Of a stretch of 51,351 bases of DNA, positions 9,152 to 17,556 are shown one piece after another. Positions within the stretch are counted from its first letter, which is position 1. The number at the start of each line of letters is the position of its first letter. This DNA comes from Sphingomonadales bacterium. Lineage in GTDB: Bacteria; Pseudomonadota; Alphaproteobacteria; Sphingomonadales; Kordiimonadaceae. The notes beneath the pieces were generated by a model. It worked only from the letters and a program-made list of their open reading frames with translations, did not search any database and was not told where the DNA came from. The DNA lies in the NCBI GenBank assembly GCA_011088215.1, contig JAALKD010000021.1:1-51351 (forward strand). The letters run 5' to 3'. Position numbers and translations under genes: made by a program.

Positions 9152-9184
9152 ATTCATATATGAATTTATAAACATAAATGTCAA
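9152..9184 (-). promoter_or_regulatory. Sigma-70 promoter overlapping a 14-bp palindrome, upstream of coq4 copy 1
   Basis: On the minus strand TTGACA (9179-9184) is followed after 18 bases by TATATG (9155-9160). A perfect 14-bp palindrome ATTCATATATGAAT (9152-9165) covers the -10 element, where a repressor would block polymerase. The second coq4 copy therefore seems to have its own controlled promoter rather than relying on readthrough. Confidence 0.5.
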
Positions 9185-9332
9185 TATATAAAATATCTCA
9201 ATGCGACTTCTGTTGAAAGCAACGTGTTACATGGAATGAGATGCTGATGCTTAGACCACAAGAAGCGGCGAATTATCCGCGGGACAGCGCGATGATGATG
9301 GTTTGGGTGATCGAGGACGTTGGCCGCGCGGG

Positions 9333-10082
9333 TTACTCGGCGGCGGCCTGCATAATCGGGGCCGGGCGGGTCTCGTTGATAACGTGCTCAAGTGACAAAT
9401 AGTCAGTGGGCTTCGTGATGTTCAAATCGCGGCGTACACGGTCAAGTGGCTGGGTCAGCAGATATTCCCAGTCCAGACCAGGGAACCACTTGGCTTTGCG
9501 GCCTGTGCGGAAAGCTTTCCACGCTGCGCGGAAAATGCGACTTCCGGGAAACAGTTGGCGAAAATGGTAGGCGCCCATCAGCGCAATAGCGGCAAACCCC
9601 AAGCTTTTAGTTTGCCCGTATGAGAAGGCCACAACACACACTTCGCCCAGTCCATCGCGGCCATAACCAGTGACCACGTGCCACAGGTCATGCATTTCGC
9701 GGGTGCGCATTACATAGCGTTCCAAATCTTTGTCAGTAAAGTCGGTGTATACCTCTTCACTGGCTTCAACCAGCCCTTCAGCTGTAATGCCTTCGCGCTC
9801 CATAAAGTCGATGTACGCTTTGCCCAAAGTGCCTTCCGGCAACTGCTGAAGCGCAGCGCGGTCCGCTAGTGTTAACAGCAGATCACGCTGTTCCGCCAGA
9901 ATTTGTTGACCACTTTCCAATCCGCGAAACTTCACATATTGCTTCCATAAAGACTTTCCGGTTAGCGCTCGCATAATAGTAAACACCTGTTTGGTGTCTT
10001 CCGGGTCTGCGATAAGTGCCTGTAAGGCTCGCCACGCGGTACGAAACTCCATCGATGGATGCTGGAAGGTTTGCGTGGTCAT
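9333..10082 (-). CDS. Coq4 family protein (copy 2)
   Basis: The 249-residue paralogue of the adjacent gene shares long near-identical stretches such as EDTKQVFTIMR and ITAEGLVEASEE, and the motif HDLWHVVTGYGRDGLGE. Length fits bacterial Coq4. It lacks the alanine-rich N- and C-terminal tails of copy 1. AAGGA lies about 9 bases upstream of the ATG. It is divergent from a TetR gene, which probably controls it. Confidence 0.87.
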   Translation of the reverse strand: MTTQTFQHPSMEFRTAWRALQALIADPEDTKQVFTIMRALTGKSLWKQYVKFRGLESGQQILAEQRDLLLTLADRAALQQLPEGTLGKAYIDFMEREGITAEGLVEASEEVYTDFTDKDLERYVMRTREMHDLWHVVTGYGRDGLGEVCVVAFSYGQTKSLGFAAIALMGAYHFRQLFPGSRIFRAAWKAFRTGRKAKWFPGLDWEYLLTQPLDRVRRDLNITKPTDYLSLEHVINETRPAPIMQAAAE

Positions 10083-10157
10083 TGTGGTTGTCCTTGTGCT
10101 CTCTATGGGCGCTGGGTTATCGTTCTTGCAGTCGCCGTAAGCGGCGAGCTATTCTGG

Positions 10158-10179
10158 TTATCAACAAAACTGTTAATAA
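10158..10179. promoter_or_regulatory. Inverted repeat in the coq4/TetR divergent region, candidate TetR operator
   Basis: TTATCAACA and TGTTAATAA are 9-base arms with one mismatch around a 4-base centre, a size usual for TetR operators. A further perfect stem, TCGCCG TAAG CGGCGA, lies at about 10132-10147 and would fold in the 5' leader of the coq4 copy 2 transcript. Confidence 0.4.
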
Positions 10180-10224
10180 GACTATCGCACAAATGGGTAA
10201 AATATCAATGACAACTGCAAAAGA

Positions 10225-10863
10225 ATGACGGTCACACCCAAACAGGCACTGACAAAACGCGTGCGTCGCAGCGTTGTAGAAGCTCGTGCGTTGATTTTGT
10301 CTGCTGCGCAAACTCGGTTGGCGGACGTGGGGCCGGAAGGCCTGCAGATCAAAGAGATTGCTGCCATTGCCGGTGTAACGCACTCTACAATCCTGCATCA
10401 CTTTGGCAGCGCCGAGGGGCTCCGAACTGCATTGGCGGAGCGGATGGTGGAAAAATTGCTGGGTGACATTCTTGCGGTGATGGATCAGCGCGAAAAGATG
10501 GACCCCAGCGACAACACCATATTATTCCGGGTATTTGAAGTGCTGTCTGATGACGGCAACGCCCGTTTGCTGGCTTGGTCAATGCTGAAGGGCACCAATT
10601 TGGAGCAGGGACGGGATACCCTTGAGGGTCTGTTTGATCAATTGCTTGTAGGTGTTGTTGACGCAGTGAAGACCTCGGCCGGAGATATGATAGTTAACGA
10701 TAGCGTTGCCGAGCGACAGGCGCGCTTCATCATTTACCTGGTAGCCGCAACGGCAGTGGGTGACGGCGTTGCAGGCAGCTATTTGGCTAAATTCGTTGGC
10801 CTCGAAGGCGAGGATGCGACTAGCGGTTTTCGTGACTGGTTCGCCGGACGTCTGTTTAGCTAA
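10225..10863 (+). CDS. TetR-family transcriptional regulator, divergent from coq4
   Basis: The 212-residue protein has an N-terminal helix-turn-helix (LQIKEIAAIAGVTHSTILHH, about residues 33-52) and a C-terminal ligand and dimerisation domain of typical length. It is divergent from the second coq4 gene with about 140 bases between, containing an inverted repeat. Control of the quinone-related pair is the natural inference; the ligand is unknown. Confidence 0.88.
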   Translation: MTVTPKQALTKRVRRSVVEARALILSAAQTRLADVGPEGLQIKEIAAIAGVTHSTILHHFGSAEGLRTALAERMVEKLLGDILAVMDQREKMDPSDNTILFRVFEVLSDDGNARLLAWSMLKGTNLEQGRDTLEGLFDQLLVGVVDAVKTSAGDMIVNDSVAERQARFIIYLVAATAVGDGVAGSYLAKFVGLEGEDATSGFRDWFAGRLFS

Positions 10864-10876
10864 AACTTGTTACTCT

Positions 10877-12649
10877 CTAAAAAATCATACCTACAACAAT
10901 ATCCCACAGCAGGCCTGCGTTGGTTAGTGTGGCTTTGCGAGTGTCTACCGGCTGGCCGTTAATCCATGTGCCCAGCACCACGGTGTTTTCGATCTCATTC
11001 ACTGGCACGGTTACAAGGTTACTGGACAGCATCACAAGGTCTGCTTGTTTGCCCACTTCCAGGCTGCCGCGCTCGCTCTCCAGTCCCAATTGCCGCGCCC
11101 CGTTGATGGTCAAAGCGCGCAAGGCCTGCTCGCGTGATAGAGTTTCACCCGCGCCGACGACAGGCCCGCCACTATTCGGCTGCCGTGCCAACATGGTGAC
11201 CAGCGAGCTCAGCGGTCCAATGGGCGTGGCGGGCGTGTCGCTGTGCACGGTCACACGGTGCCCGGCCCTCAGCGCTGTTCCGATGGGCATATAGCGCTCC
11301 GTACGTTCCTGCCCAAATAGGGCAGGCAACTTGTCGCCGTAAAAACGCACATGGTCGATGAAAAAACTGGTGGTGATGTCAAGCGCGTGGGCGCGGGCCA
11401 ACTGCTCTGCTGTTATCAGTGCATTATGCTCCAGCCGGTGGCGGTGGTCGGCCCTTGGATTGGCGGCCAACACTCGCTCGGCCACATCTAACACTCGCTC
11501 AACTGCCATCTCGCCCTGTACATGGGTGGCGATCTGAAAACCACGGGCGTGATAATCTGCAAACTGCGCTTCATAGTCCGCAACAGGGATCATAACTGCG
11601 CCGCGATGGCCTGGCTTAAGATGCAGTCGCTCGGTGGTTAGCGGCGTTGTCTCATACGGGTCCGCTACAGCTGCGCCGCCTGCATAGGGGCTGCCGTCCA
11701 TCCAGAATTTTACTCCGACAACCGGAGCAGTAGCTGCGTTTGCCTCCGGTGTTTGGCTGGCGGTGATTTGGTGGGGCAGTCCGTAAATGATGGTTTGAAC
11801 CGGCGAATGTGGATTGCCCGCCCGACGCTTCAACAGGCTAATCGGGTCCGCGTCGTTGCCCACAGGCCCCATGGTAGCAACGGTTGTATAGCCCGCTTTG
11901 GCATAGTCTGCGAAAAACAAACTCAGCAAGAGGTCGTTGGCTCCAGCCGGTGGTGGCGGCATTGCACTGAACAATACGCCGATGGCCCCCACTTCGCGCA
12001 CGGTGCCGGTGAGCAGGCCATTTTCGTCGCGCACAAACTCGCCCGCTGGCGGATTGGCCACGTCGCCGACAATGCCTGCCGCTTCCATCGCTGCCGAATT
12101 GGCATAAGCGTCATGCATCATTTGCGTCAGGATCAACAGCGGTTTGTCAGGTGAAAGGGCGTCCAGCTCCGCGAGTGTTGGTGGCTCCAGATCATCGATC
12201 ATCACCGGGTCCCAGCCGAAAGCGAGAACCCAGTCTCTTGTGCTGTCTGTTACACCCTCCCGCAAGGTTTGCATGACTTCTGCGCGGTTTTTGTGCGCAA
12301 ACCCACTTGCGTCAATGGTGGCGGCGAACTGTGCGGCGGCAATCGGGTGGGAGTGTGGCTCGATCAGTCCGGGCATGAGAGATGCGCCGTTCATGTCTAC
12401 CTCATCCGCGCCGCCGGAACCCTCAGCCACCGCGCGCATGGCCGCAAGGGTGCCGACGCCAGCGATGCGGCCATCATTGACATAAAGCGCCTCAGCGGTG
12501 GGCTGCAAAGGGTTCATGGTAACAATGGGTCCACCAGTGAAAATCAGTTTTTCAGGAGCGGTGGCAGGCTTCAGCCACAGCCAGCCCGCAAGCGCTATAA
12601 CACCAATTACTGCCGCGGCGCGCAGTGCCCGTTTATGCCATTTTCCCAT
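10877..12649 (-). CDS. Membrane-anchored amidohydrolase (YtcJ-like, amidohydrolase 3)
   Basis: The 590-residue protein has an N-terminal signal anchor (AAAVIGVIALAGWLWL) followed by a full YtcJ-type amidohydrolase. Visible are the beta-sandwich segment GGPIVTMNPLQPTAEALYV, the metal-binding HSH in MPGLIEPHSHP, HRLEHNALI, VTVHSDTPATPIGPL and the closing GSLEVGKQADLVMLSSN. Family members hydrolyse amide or ester bonds of small molecules. The substrate is unknown, and the anchor suggests action outside the cytoplasm. It stands alone between convergent TetR and an upstream GFA-family gene. Confidence 0.9.
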   Translation of the reverse strand: MGKWHKRALRAAAVIGVIALAGWLWLKPATAPEKLIFTGGPIVTMNPLQPTAEALYVNDGRIAGVGTLAAMRAVAEGSGGADEVDMNGASLMPGLIEPHSHPIAAAQFAATIDASGFAHKNRAEVMQTLREGVTDSTRDWVLAFGWDPVMIDDLEPPTLAELDALSPDKPLLILTQMMHDAYANSAAMEAAGIVGDVANPPAGEFVRDENGLLTGTVREVGAIGVLFSAMPPPPAGANDLLLSLFFADYAKAGYTTVATMGPVGNDADPISLLKRRAGNPHSPVQTIIYGLPHQITASQTPEANAATAPVVGVKFWMDGSPYAGGAAVADPYETTPLTTERLHLKPGHRGAVMIPVADYEAQFADYHARGFQIATHVQGEMAVERVLDVAERVLAANPRADHRHRLEHNALITAEQLARAHALDITTSFFIDHVRFYGDKLPALFGQERTERYMPIGTALRAGHRVTVHSDTPATPIGPLSSLVTMLARQPNSGGPVVGAGETLSREQALRALTINGARQLGLESERGSLEVGKQADLVMLSSNLVTVPVNEIENTVVLGTWINGQPVDTRKATLTNAGLLWDIVVGMIF

Positions 12650-12723
12650 GGTTGTCCCCTTAGTTACCTTACATGAGCTAACACGATTAGGGGGATTGGC
12701 AAATGGTTGGCCTGGGGCGAAGT

Positions 12724-13155
12724 TTAGCGGTAGTCGTTAACCAGTTCACCGTTGGATGACTGTTCAAATTGTGGCAGATCGTCGGTTATCTGATAAAAAT
12801 CCGGTTTTTCACTCACATAGATATGGCCCATGGTTTTCAGTCCGGTGGGGCCGTCCAGGGTGCTGGCAATAATGCCGGTAGCGTCCAATTCAAATGGCTC
12901 CCAAAATAAGCCTGCGCCGCATTCACGACAGAACCCGCGCCGGGCAACATCAGACGTTTGGTACCAGCCAAGGCCGTCAGTTTTTGTCATTGAAATATTA
13001 ACTTTATGCGCTTTTGTGTGCGGTCCATACCCGCCGTGCTGTTTTTGGCAATAACTACAATGGCAGTTGACCACATCGCGCAGCGGCCCCTTGACTTCGT
13101 ATCGTACAGCACCGCACAGGCAGCCGCCTGTTGAAACTTGTTCGGTGTTTTCCAT
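12724..13155 (-). CDS. GFA family (glutathione-dependent formaldehyde-activating-like) zinc protein
   Basis: The 143-residue product has the zinc-binding pattern of the Gfa/CENP-V family: GGCLCGAVRYEV, then NCHCSYCQ, then GFCRECGAGLFW. The ATG at 13155 is chosen because AAGGGG lies upstream; the longer frame from 13185 adds MCQGKNKGII, which is not part of the fold. The founding member was linked to S-hydroxymethylglutathione formation, but most homologues are of unknown function. Confidence 0.88.
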   Translation of the reverse strand: MENTEQVSTGGCLCGAVRYEVKGPLRDVVNCHCSYCQKQHGGYGPHTKAHKVNISMTKTDGLGWYQTSDVARRGFCRECGAGLFWEPFELDATGIIASTLDGPTGLKTMGHIYVSEKPDFYQITDDLPQFEQSSNGELVNDYR

Positions 13156-13319
13156 GATGATCCCCTTATTCTTCCCTTGGCACAAATATGGGGTGGGGGA
13201 GAATTTTTGAAAGGGCAGGCCGCGCGAAAATTGCTTGGCCGACGAGTTAGTTTCGCTTGCTCGTATGCTTCCCGGTTTGTAGGCTGCCTACCAACGCTCG
13301 CCCAATTTAAGGAAAATAT

Positions 13320-13919
13320 ATGTTTCGTTCGGTTCTGATGTCTGTTGCCCTAGCGGTTTTATTTTGTATACCCGCGAGCGCAGTTAGCTCGACAGATGGT
13401 TTGTTTGAAACCCTACAGGCCAATTGCGGCAAGTCTTTTCAGGGTACTGTGGTTCGCGCACCTGAGGGTGACCCCTGGCGCAGTGCCAAGCTGGTGATGC
13501 ATATCCGTGACTGTTCCGATACCCAGATTAAAGTGCCACTTCATTATAACGATAACCACTCGCGAGTGTGGATTGTGACCCGCATTGAGGGTGACCGCCT
13601 GCGCCTGAAGCATGATCATAGGCACGAAAACGGCCATTCGGACGCTGTTACCATGTATGGTGGCGAAACGGCGCCCGGTGACGGTGCACCCGGTGACAGT
13701 GATGCTGACTTCATTGTGGACGCGGAAAGCGTGAAGATATTTTTCGATAACGGCAACACCCGCAGCCCGGACAATGTGTGGAGCATGGCGGTTAAGGGTA
13801 CCACTTTCACATACGGCCTTGTGCGCCCAGACCTGGACTTTATGGCGGCGTTTGATTTGACTAAGCCAGTTGCGACACCGCCAGATGCATGGGATTTAGT
13901 CTCCTCAAGTCACGATTAG
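13320..13919 (+). CDS. Secreted protein of unknown function
   Basis: The 199-residue product has a clear signal peptide (MFRSVLMSVALAVLFCIPASA). The mature part has two Cys (ANCGKSF and IRDCSDT) that may form a disulfide, His/Asp-rich segments (RLKHDHRHENGHSD) and the sequence SPDNVWSMAVKGTTFTYGL. I do not recognise a named domain. It is monocistronic and lies upstream of the sterol desaturase operon. Confidence 0.75.
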   Translation: MFRSVLMSVALAVLFCIPASAVSSTDGLFETLQANCGKSFQGTVVRAPEGDPWRSAKLVMHIRDCSDTQIKVPLHYNDNHSRVWIVTRIEGDRLRLKHDHRHENGHSDAVTMYGGETAPGDGAPGDSDADFIVDAESVKIFFDNGNTRSPDNVWSMAVKGTTFTYGLVRPDLDFMAAFDLTKPVATPPDAWDLVSSSHD

Positions 13920-13975
13920 CAATTCGAGTAATGCGAGACCAAAGCGGCATTATTACGAGCTTGTTCATTTTTCTA

Positions 13976-14003
13976 TTGATAATACGAACGTTCGTTCTAT
14001 ATA
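13976..14003 (+). promoter_or_regulatory. Promoter with palindromic operator for the sterol desaturase-TetR operon
   Basis: TTGATA (13976-13981) and TATATA (13998-14003) are spaced by 16 bases. The spacer contains a perfect 12-bp palindrome ACGAACGTTCGT (13984-13995), a typical TetR-family half-site arrangement. The TetR gene is the second gene of this operon, so negative autoregulation is likely. Confidence 0.6.
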
Positions 14004-14051
14004 TATTCTCAAGCCCGAGAAACGGGTAGTGAGGATGGAAAAGGACGTCAA

Positions 14052-14948
14052 ATGGATGCTATCAACGAGTTATTGGTGCGGTATGATGCCTGGTTTGAAG
14101 TAACCGAATGGATCGGTTTGGCCTTTATTGGGTTGGCTGCAATTGAACTGATGTGGGACGCTGCGACGCGCACAGGCCGCAAATTCAGCGAAACACTGGC
14201 CAATGGTATGGTTGCGGTTGGTTACGAAGTTTCGGGTTATCTGGTCAGCGCCGCCGCTGTATTGATTACCTATTATTTTGTCCAACCGTTTGCGTTGTTT
14301 GAAATAGAGATGACTCCATGGACCTGGGTGCTTGCTATTCTGGTTGCTGATTTTTGTTATTACTGGATGCACCGGGTTGAGCATGAGGTACGCTTCTTCT
14401 GGGCTTATCATGTCACGCATCATTCCTCACCAGAATTTGACCTGACAACAGCTTATCGCTTGTCATGGGTTGAAGGGCTCTTTGAATGGATATTTGTAAT
14501 ACCCATGTTGCTGCTTGGATTCGATGCTGTTGCAACAGTTATCTCGTTAATCGTTGTCGCTACATACCAAACGTGGATACATACGCAGAAAATTGGCAAG
14601 CTCGGGATCCTGGATAAAGTTATCAACACGCCGTCTGCACACCGGGTACACCATGGATCAAACCCCAAGTACCTTGATAAAAATTATGGTGGTATACTGC
14701 TGGTGTGGGACCATTTGTTTGGTAGCTATCAAGCGGAAGAAGAACAGGTGAAATTCGGAATCACGAACCCGGTCGAAAGCATCAACCCTTTTGTGATTAA
14801 CTTCCATGAATATGCCGCTATCGCCAGAGATATGTGGCGGGCCAAAAACTGGGGGAACCGCTGGAAATATCTTTTCGGTCGCCCCGGGTGGGTGCCGGAA
14901 GAAGGTTCAGAACAATTGAGGAAAGGCCCACAGCATGGCGCGCAGTAA
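14052..14948 (+). CDS. Sterol desaturase / fatty acid hydroxylase family membrane enzyme
   Basis: The 298-residue multi-pass membrane protein has the family's histidine clusters that bind a di-iron centre: HRVEH, then HVTHH, then HRVHH about residues 108-200. Hydrophobic segments precede and separate them. Members hydroxylate or desaturate lipids; the bacterial substrate cannot be told from the sequence. It overlaps the downstream TetR gene by 14 bases, so the two are one operon behind the palindromic promoter at 13976. Confidence 0.9.
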   Translation: MDAINELLVRYDAWFEVTEWIGLAFIGLAAIELMWDAATRTGRKFSETLANGMVAVGYEVSGYLVSAAAVLITYYFVQPFALFEIEMTPWTWVLAILVADFCYYWMHRVEHEVRFFWAYHVTHHSSPEFDLTTAYRLSWVEGLFEWIFVIPMLLLGFDAVATVISLIVVATYQTWIHTQKIGKLGILDKVINTPSAHRVHHGSNPKYLDKNYGGILLVWDHLFGSYQAEEEQVKFGITNPVESINPFVINFHEYAAIARDMWRAKNWGNRWKYLFGRPGWVPEEGSEQLRKGPQHGAQ

Positions 14949-15528
14949 AGACGATGCGCTTGAAAAAAAGCGTAAAACGGAAATTCTGGAAGCGGCGGCC
15001 CGTTGTTTTGTTGCTAAAGGTTTTCATCAGGCCAGCATGCGCGCAATTTGTGCTGAAGCCGGACTGAGTGCCGGGGCAGTTTATAACTATTTCTCAAGTA
15101 AAGATGCGATAATCGAAGGCATGATTGCATGGGAATTTGAAGAGATACAAGAGCTAGCAGCTTATCTGTCTTCCGAATCGAATGCGCTAACTGCAGTGGT
15201 GGAATCAGTTCGCTCAATCGTCAAAGAAACTACAGTTAATGATGCTCAACTTTATACAGAATTGGTAGCGGAAGCTGGGCGCAACGAAACACTGCGCGCT
15301 AAATTCGATGAAACTGATGCTGCGCTGCAAACATGTTTGCTTGGGGCGATCAAACGAGGCCAAAACAGTGGTCAGATCACCAAGCGGCAGAGTGCGGACG
15401 CGTTGTTGTCTATCGTAACTGCAATTTACGAAGGGTTTATAGGACGCATCGGTTATGAGCTGGCTGGAGCCGAAGCGCCCAAGCCAGACCTTGCCGCTTA
15501 TGCGACCATGAACGTATTAAAACCTTGA
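14935..15528 (+). CDS. TetR-family regulator, co-transcribed with the sterol desaturase
   Basis: The 197-residue protein starts inside the end of the desaturase gene. The N-terminal helix-turn-helix reads ASMRAICAEAGLSAGAVYNYF, about residues 34-54, and the C-terminal region is a typical TetR_C. The pattern KKRKTEILEAAARCFVAKGF is the classic first helix. It probably represses its own operon at the ACGAACGTTCGT palindrome. Confidence 0.9.
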   Translation: MARSKDDALEKKRKTEILEAAARCFVAKGFHQASMRAICAEAGLSAGAVYNYFSSKDAIIEGMIAWEFEEIQELAAYLSSESNALTAVVESVRSIVKETTVNDAQLYTELVAEAGRNETLRAKFDETDAALQTCLLGAIKRGQNSGQITKRQSADALLSIVTAIYEGFIGRIGYELAGAEAPKPDLAAYATMNVLKP

Positions 15529-15542
15529 CGGGAACGCTCTTT

Positions 15543-16427
15543 TTAACTGAGTTTGTCCAGTAATCTGTCGGGATGGACACCGTCCACATAACCCATGAAA
15601 GCATCATGGATTGAATAGCCCATTAGTTCGCGCACGCGTTTGGGCAGCTTTGCCGCGTCAGCCGCAGGCATTGTGGCCATCATATTTTCAAGCTGGCGTG
15701 CCCAGCCGGGGCAATATTGCGGCGTAACAATAAGGCGCGAACTGTTTGACCTGTTGGCTCCGCCCCGGTGCCACAGGGTACCCTTGGCCACCATCAACGA
15801 GCCTGATGGCAGCGTAACCTTCAGTGCATCAGCATGGGGTTTGGGGTCAAAGTTCACATCGCGCTCACGCGGGTCATAGGCATCCTCGAAGTCGGGCATA
15901 GATATTTCAGGTTTGGTCCACAGGTGGCTTTTCGCGATGATTTCGGTGGCACCGTTGGTTTCCGACATATCGTCGATTGCCCAAAAGGCGCTGACGCCAT
16001 ACGGCGGGTGCGGCAGGGGAATGTTCACCTGGCTATCATCATAGTGCCAGTCTTGCACTGTCTCGCCGGGGTGTAGGTTGATAGCAAGAAGAGCCGATAA
16101 TAAGCTTGAAACACCTAATTCCCGTTCGACAAAAGCCATCACTAACGGGTGCATCACCATTTTTGAGAAAACATCGGGAGATTTTGCCAATAGCGCATAA
16201 ACCCGGTTTGATTTGAAGCCTTCAAAATCATTGCGCCCGGTTTTGATCAGGTAAGGTTCGAGGGCCGCCCGCACATTGTCCACATCCTTTGGTGGCATGA
16301 CGTTTTCAAAAGTAACATAGCCCTGTTTGTCATATTCGGCGCAGCAGTCATCGAAGCTGCGACCGCCTAGCCAGGGCGCTAGAAGGTCTTGGTCAACTTC
16401 ATTAGCGTGCTTTGGTTGCTGGTCCAT
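15543..16427 (-). CDS. Phytanoyl-CoA dioxygenase (PhyH) family protein
   Basis: The 294-residue product belongs to the Fe(II)/2-oxoglutarate oxygenases of the PhyH family. The iron-binding facial triad is visible as WHYDDSQ (HxD) and LWHRGGANRS (distal His followed by the 2-oxoglutarate-binding Arg). The ATG at 16427 is chosen because AGGGG and GGAG precede it; a longer frame to 16517 would run through the terminator of the upstream peroxiredoxin gene. The substrate is unknown. Confidence 0.88.
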   Translation of the reverse strand: MDQQPKHANEVDQDLLAPWLGGRSFDDCCAEYDKQGYVTFENVMPPKDVDNVRAALEPYLIKTGRNDFEGFKSNRVYALLAKSPDVFSKMVMHPLVMAFVERELGVSSLLSALLAINLHPGETVQDWHYDDSQVNIPLPHPPYGVSAFWAIDDMSETNGATEIIAKSHLWTKPEISMPDFEDAYDPRERDVNFDPKPHADALKVTLPSGSLMVAKGTLWHRGGANRSNSSRLIVTPQYCPGWARQLENMMATMPAADAAKLPKRVRELMGYSIHDAFMGYVDGVHPDRLLDKLS

Positions 16428-16478
16428 GCTCCAATTCCCCTCAGTCTTTGATTTATGTCGGAACAGCGGCGCGGCAAT

Positions 16479-16505
16479 AAAAAAGGCCCCGGAGAAACCG
16501 AGGCC
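16479..16505 (-). terminator. Terminator of the peroxiredoxin gene
   Basis: On the minus strand an 8-bp stem GGCCTCGG/CCGGGGCC (one G-U pair) with a 5-base loop is followed by six T. It lies between the peroxiredoxin stop codon and the PhyH gene, so the two are separate transcription units. Confidence 0.8.
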
Positions 16506-16543
16506 TTTCATACTCAAAACTCTATTCGGGGACTGGCTGAGGA

Positions 16544-17149
16544 CTACAGCTCGTCAGCGTGCTTGCCAAGATAGTCAGCTACACCGGCTGCGTCGGCTTT
16601 CATGCCGTCATCGCCTTTGTTCCAGCCAGCAGGGCAAACTTCGCCGTGTTCTTCGTGGAACTGCAGTGCTTCAACAAGGCGCACAAACTCGTCCACGTTG
16701 CGGCCCAGTGGCAGGAAGTTGACATATTGGTGCCAAACCATGCCGTCTTTACCGATAAGGAATGTGCCGCGAAGCGAAATGCCGTCTTCTTCGATGAGAA
16801 CGTCATAGTCGCGGGCGATTTGTTTGGTTTTATCTGCCACCATTGGGAAATCAACAGGGCCGAGGCCACCTTCAGCGGTTGGTGTGTTGCGCCATGCAGC
16901 GTGGGTGTGCTCGCTGTCGACAGACACGGCAACAACCTTCACACCCAGTTCCTTGAACTTGTTCATGCGGTTGTGAAACGCCAGAATTTCTGATGGGCAA
17001 ACAAAAGTGAAATCAAGCGGGTAGAAAAACACCAGGCCGTAATCGTCGCCGATATAGTCCTTGAGGTTGAAGGCGCCGTTGATTGATCCGTCTGCCATAA
17101 CGGCGGCGGCAGTGAAGTCTGGTGAGGGTTTTCCGGCAAGTACAGCCAT
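16544..17149 (-). CDS. Typical 2-Cys peroxiredoxin (AhpC/Prx1 type)
   Basis: The 201-residue cytoplasmic thiol peroxidase has the peroxidatic Cys in FTFVCPSE (about residue 50) and the resolving Cys in GEVCPAGW near the C-terminus, the layout of typical 2-Cys Prx. It removes H2O2 and organic peroxides and would be recycled by thioredoxin (trxB is in this window) or AhpF. AGGAG lies 8 bases upstream of the ATG. No oxyR gene is adjacent, but an ATCGAT-rich dyad lies upstream at 17329. Confidence 0.95.
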   Translation of the reverse strand: MAVLAGKPSPDFTAAAVMADGSINGAFNLKDYIGDDYGLVFFYPLDFTFVCPSEILAFHNRMNKFKELGVKVVAVSVDSEHTHAAWRNTPTAEGGLGPVDFPMVADKTKQIARDYDVLIEEDGISLRGTFLIGKDGMVWHQYVNFLPLGRNVDEFVRLVEALQFHEEHGEVCPAGWNKGDDGMKADAAGVADYLGKHADEL

Positions 17150-17556
17150 GGGGTAGCTCCTGTTATTTGGGTATGGGGTTGGTCTATCTTTACGCAGGCC
17201 GATGCTGTTCGGATGTTAACGGGGTGCCGGTATACTGCCGGTCATTAGCATCTGCTCGCAGCATCAAAATCCTTGTTAAAATCTGGCGACACTCTAGGCT
17301 TTATTGGCGCAAAATCAATATCGGGATATCGATTATTGTAATCGACAAAACCGATTAATGACAACGATAGGCTTGATAGCTTTCACTTAGTGAAACAGGC
17401 TAAGTTATTCAAGCCTGTATCGCCCGCTATTCAGTAATTTTGGGTCGTAATATATGAGAGGATACCCATATAGGGGCAGTAGAGCGTGTTAATTCCGGCA
17501 ATAGACCGATTGAAAGATGCGCGAACGATGTGAATTGAGGTCACGGCGAGGGGCCT
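17150..17556. other. Intergenic region between divergent peroxiredoxin and AraC genes
   Basis: About 400 bases without a gene. It must hold the promoters of both divergent genes. The only clear structure is the dyad TCGATTA TTG TAATCGA (17329-17345) and further copies of CGATTA or CGATA around it up to about 17370, which could be a LysR/OxyR-type site. No RNA gene is evident. Confidence 0.5.
17329..17345. promoter_or_regulatory. ATCGAT-rich perfect dyad upstream of peroxiredoxin, possible OxyR/LysR-type site
   Basis: Perfect 7-base arms TCGATTA and TAATCGA with a 3-base centre lie about 180 bases upstream of the peroxiredoxin start, followed by a third related half-site (CCGATTAA, 17351 onward). 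OxyR sites are T-N11-A-like dyads in similar places, but the match is only suggestive. Confidence 0.3.
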
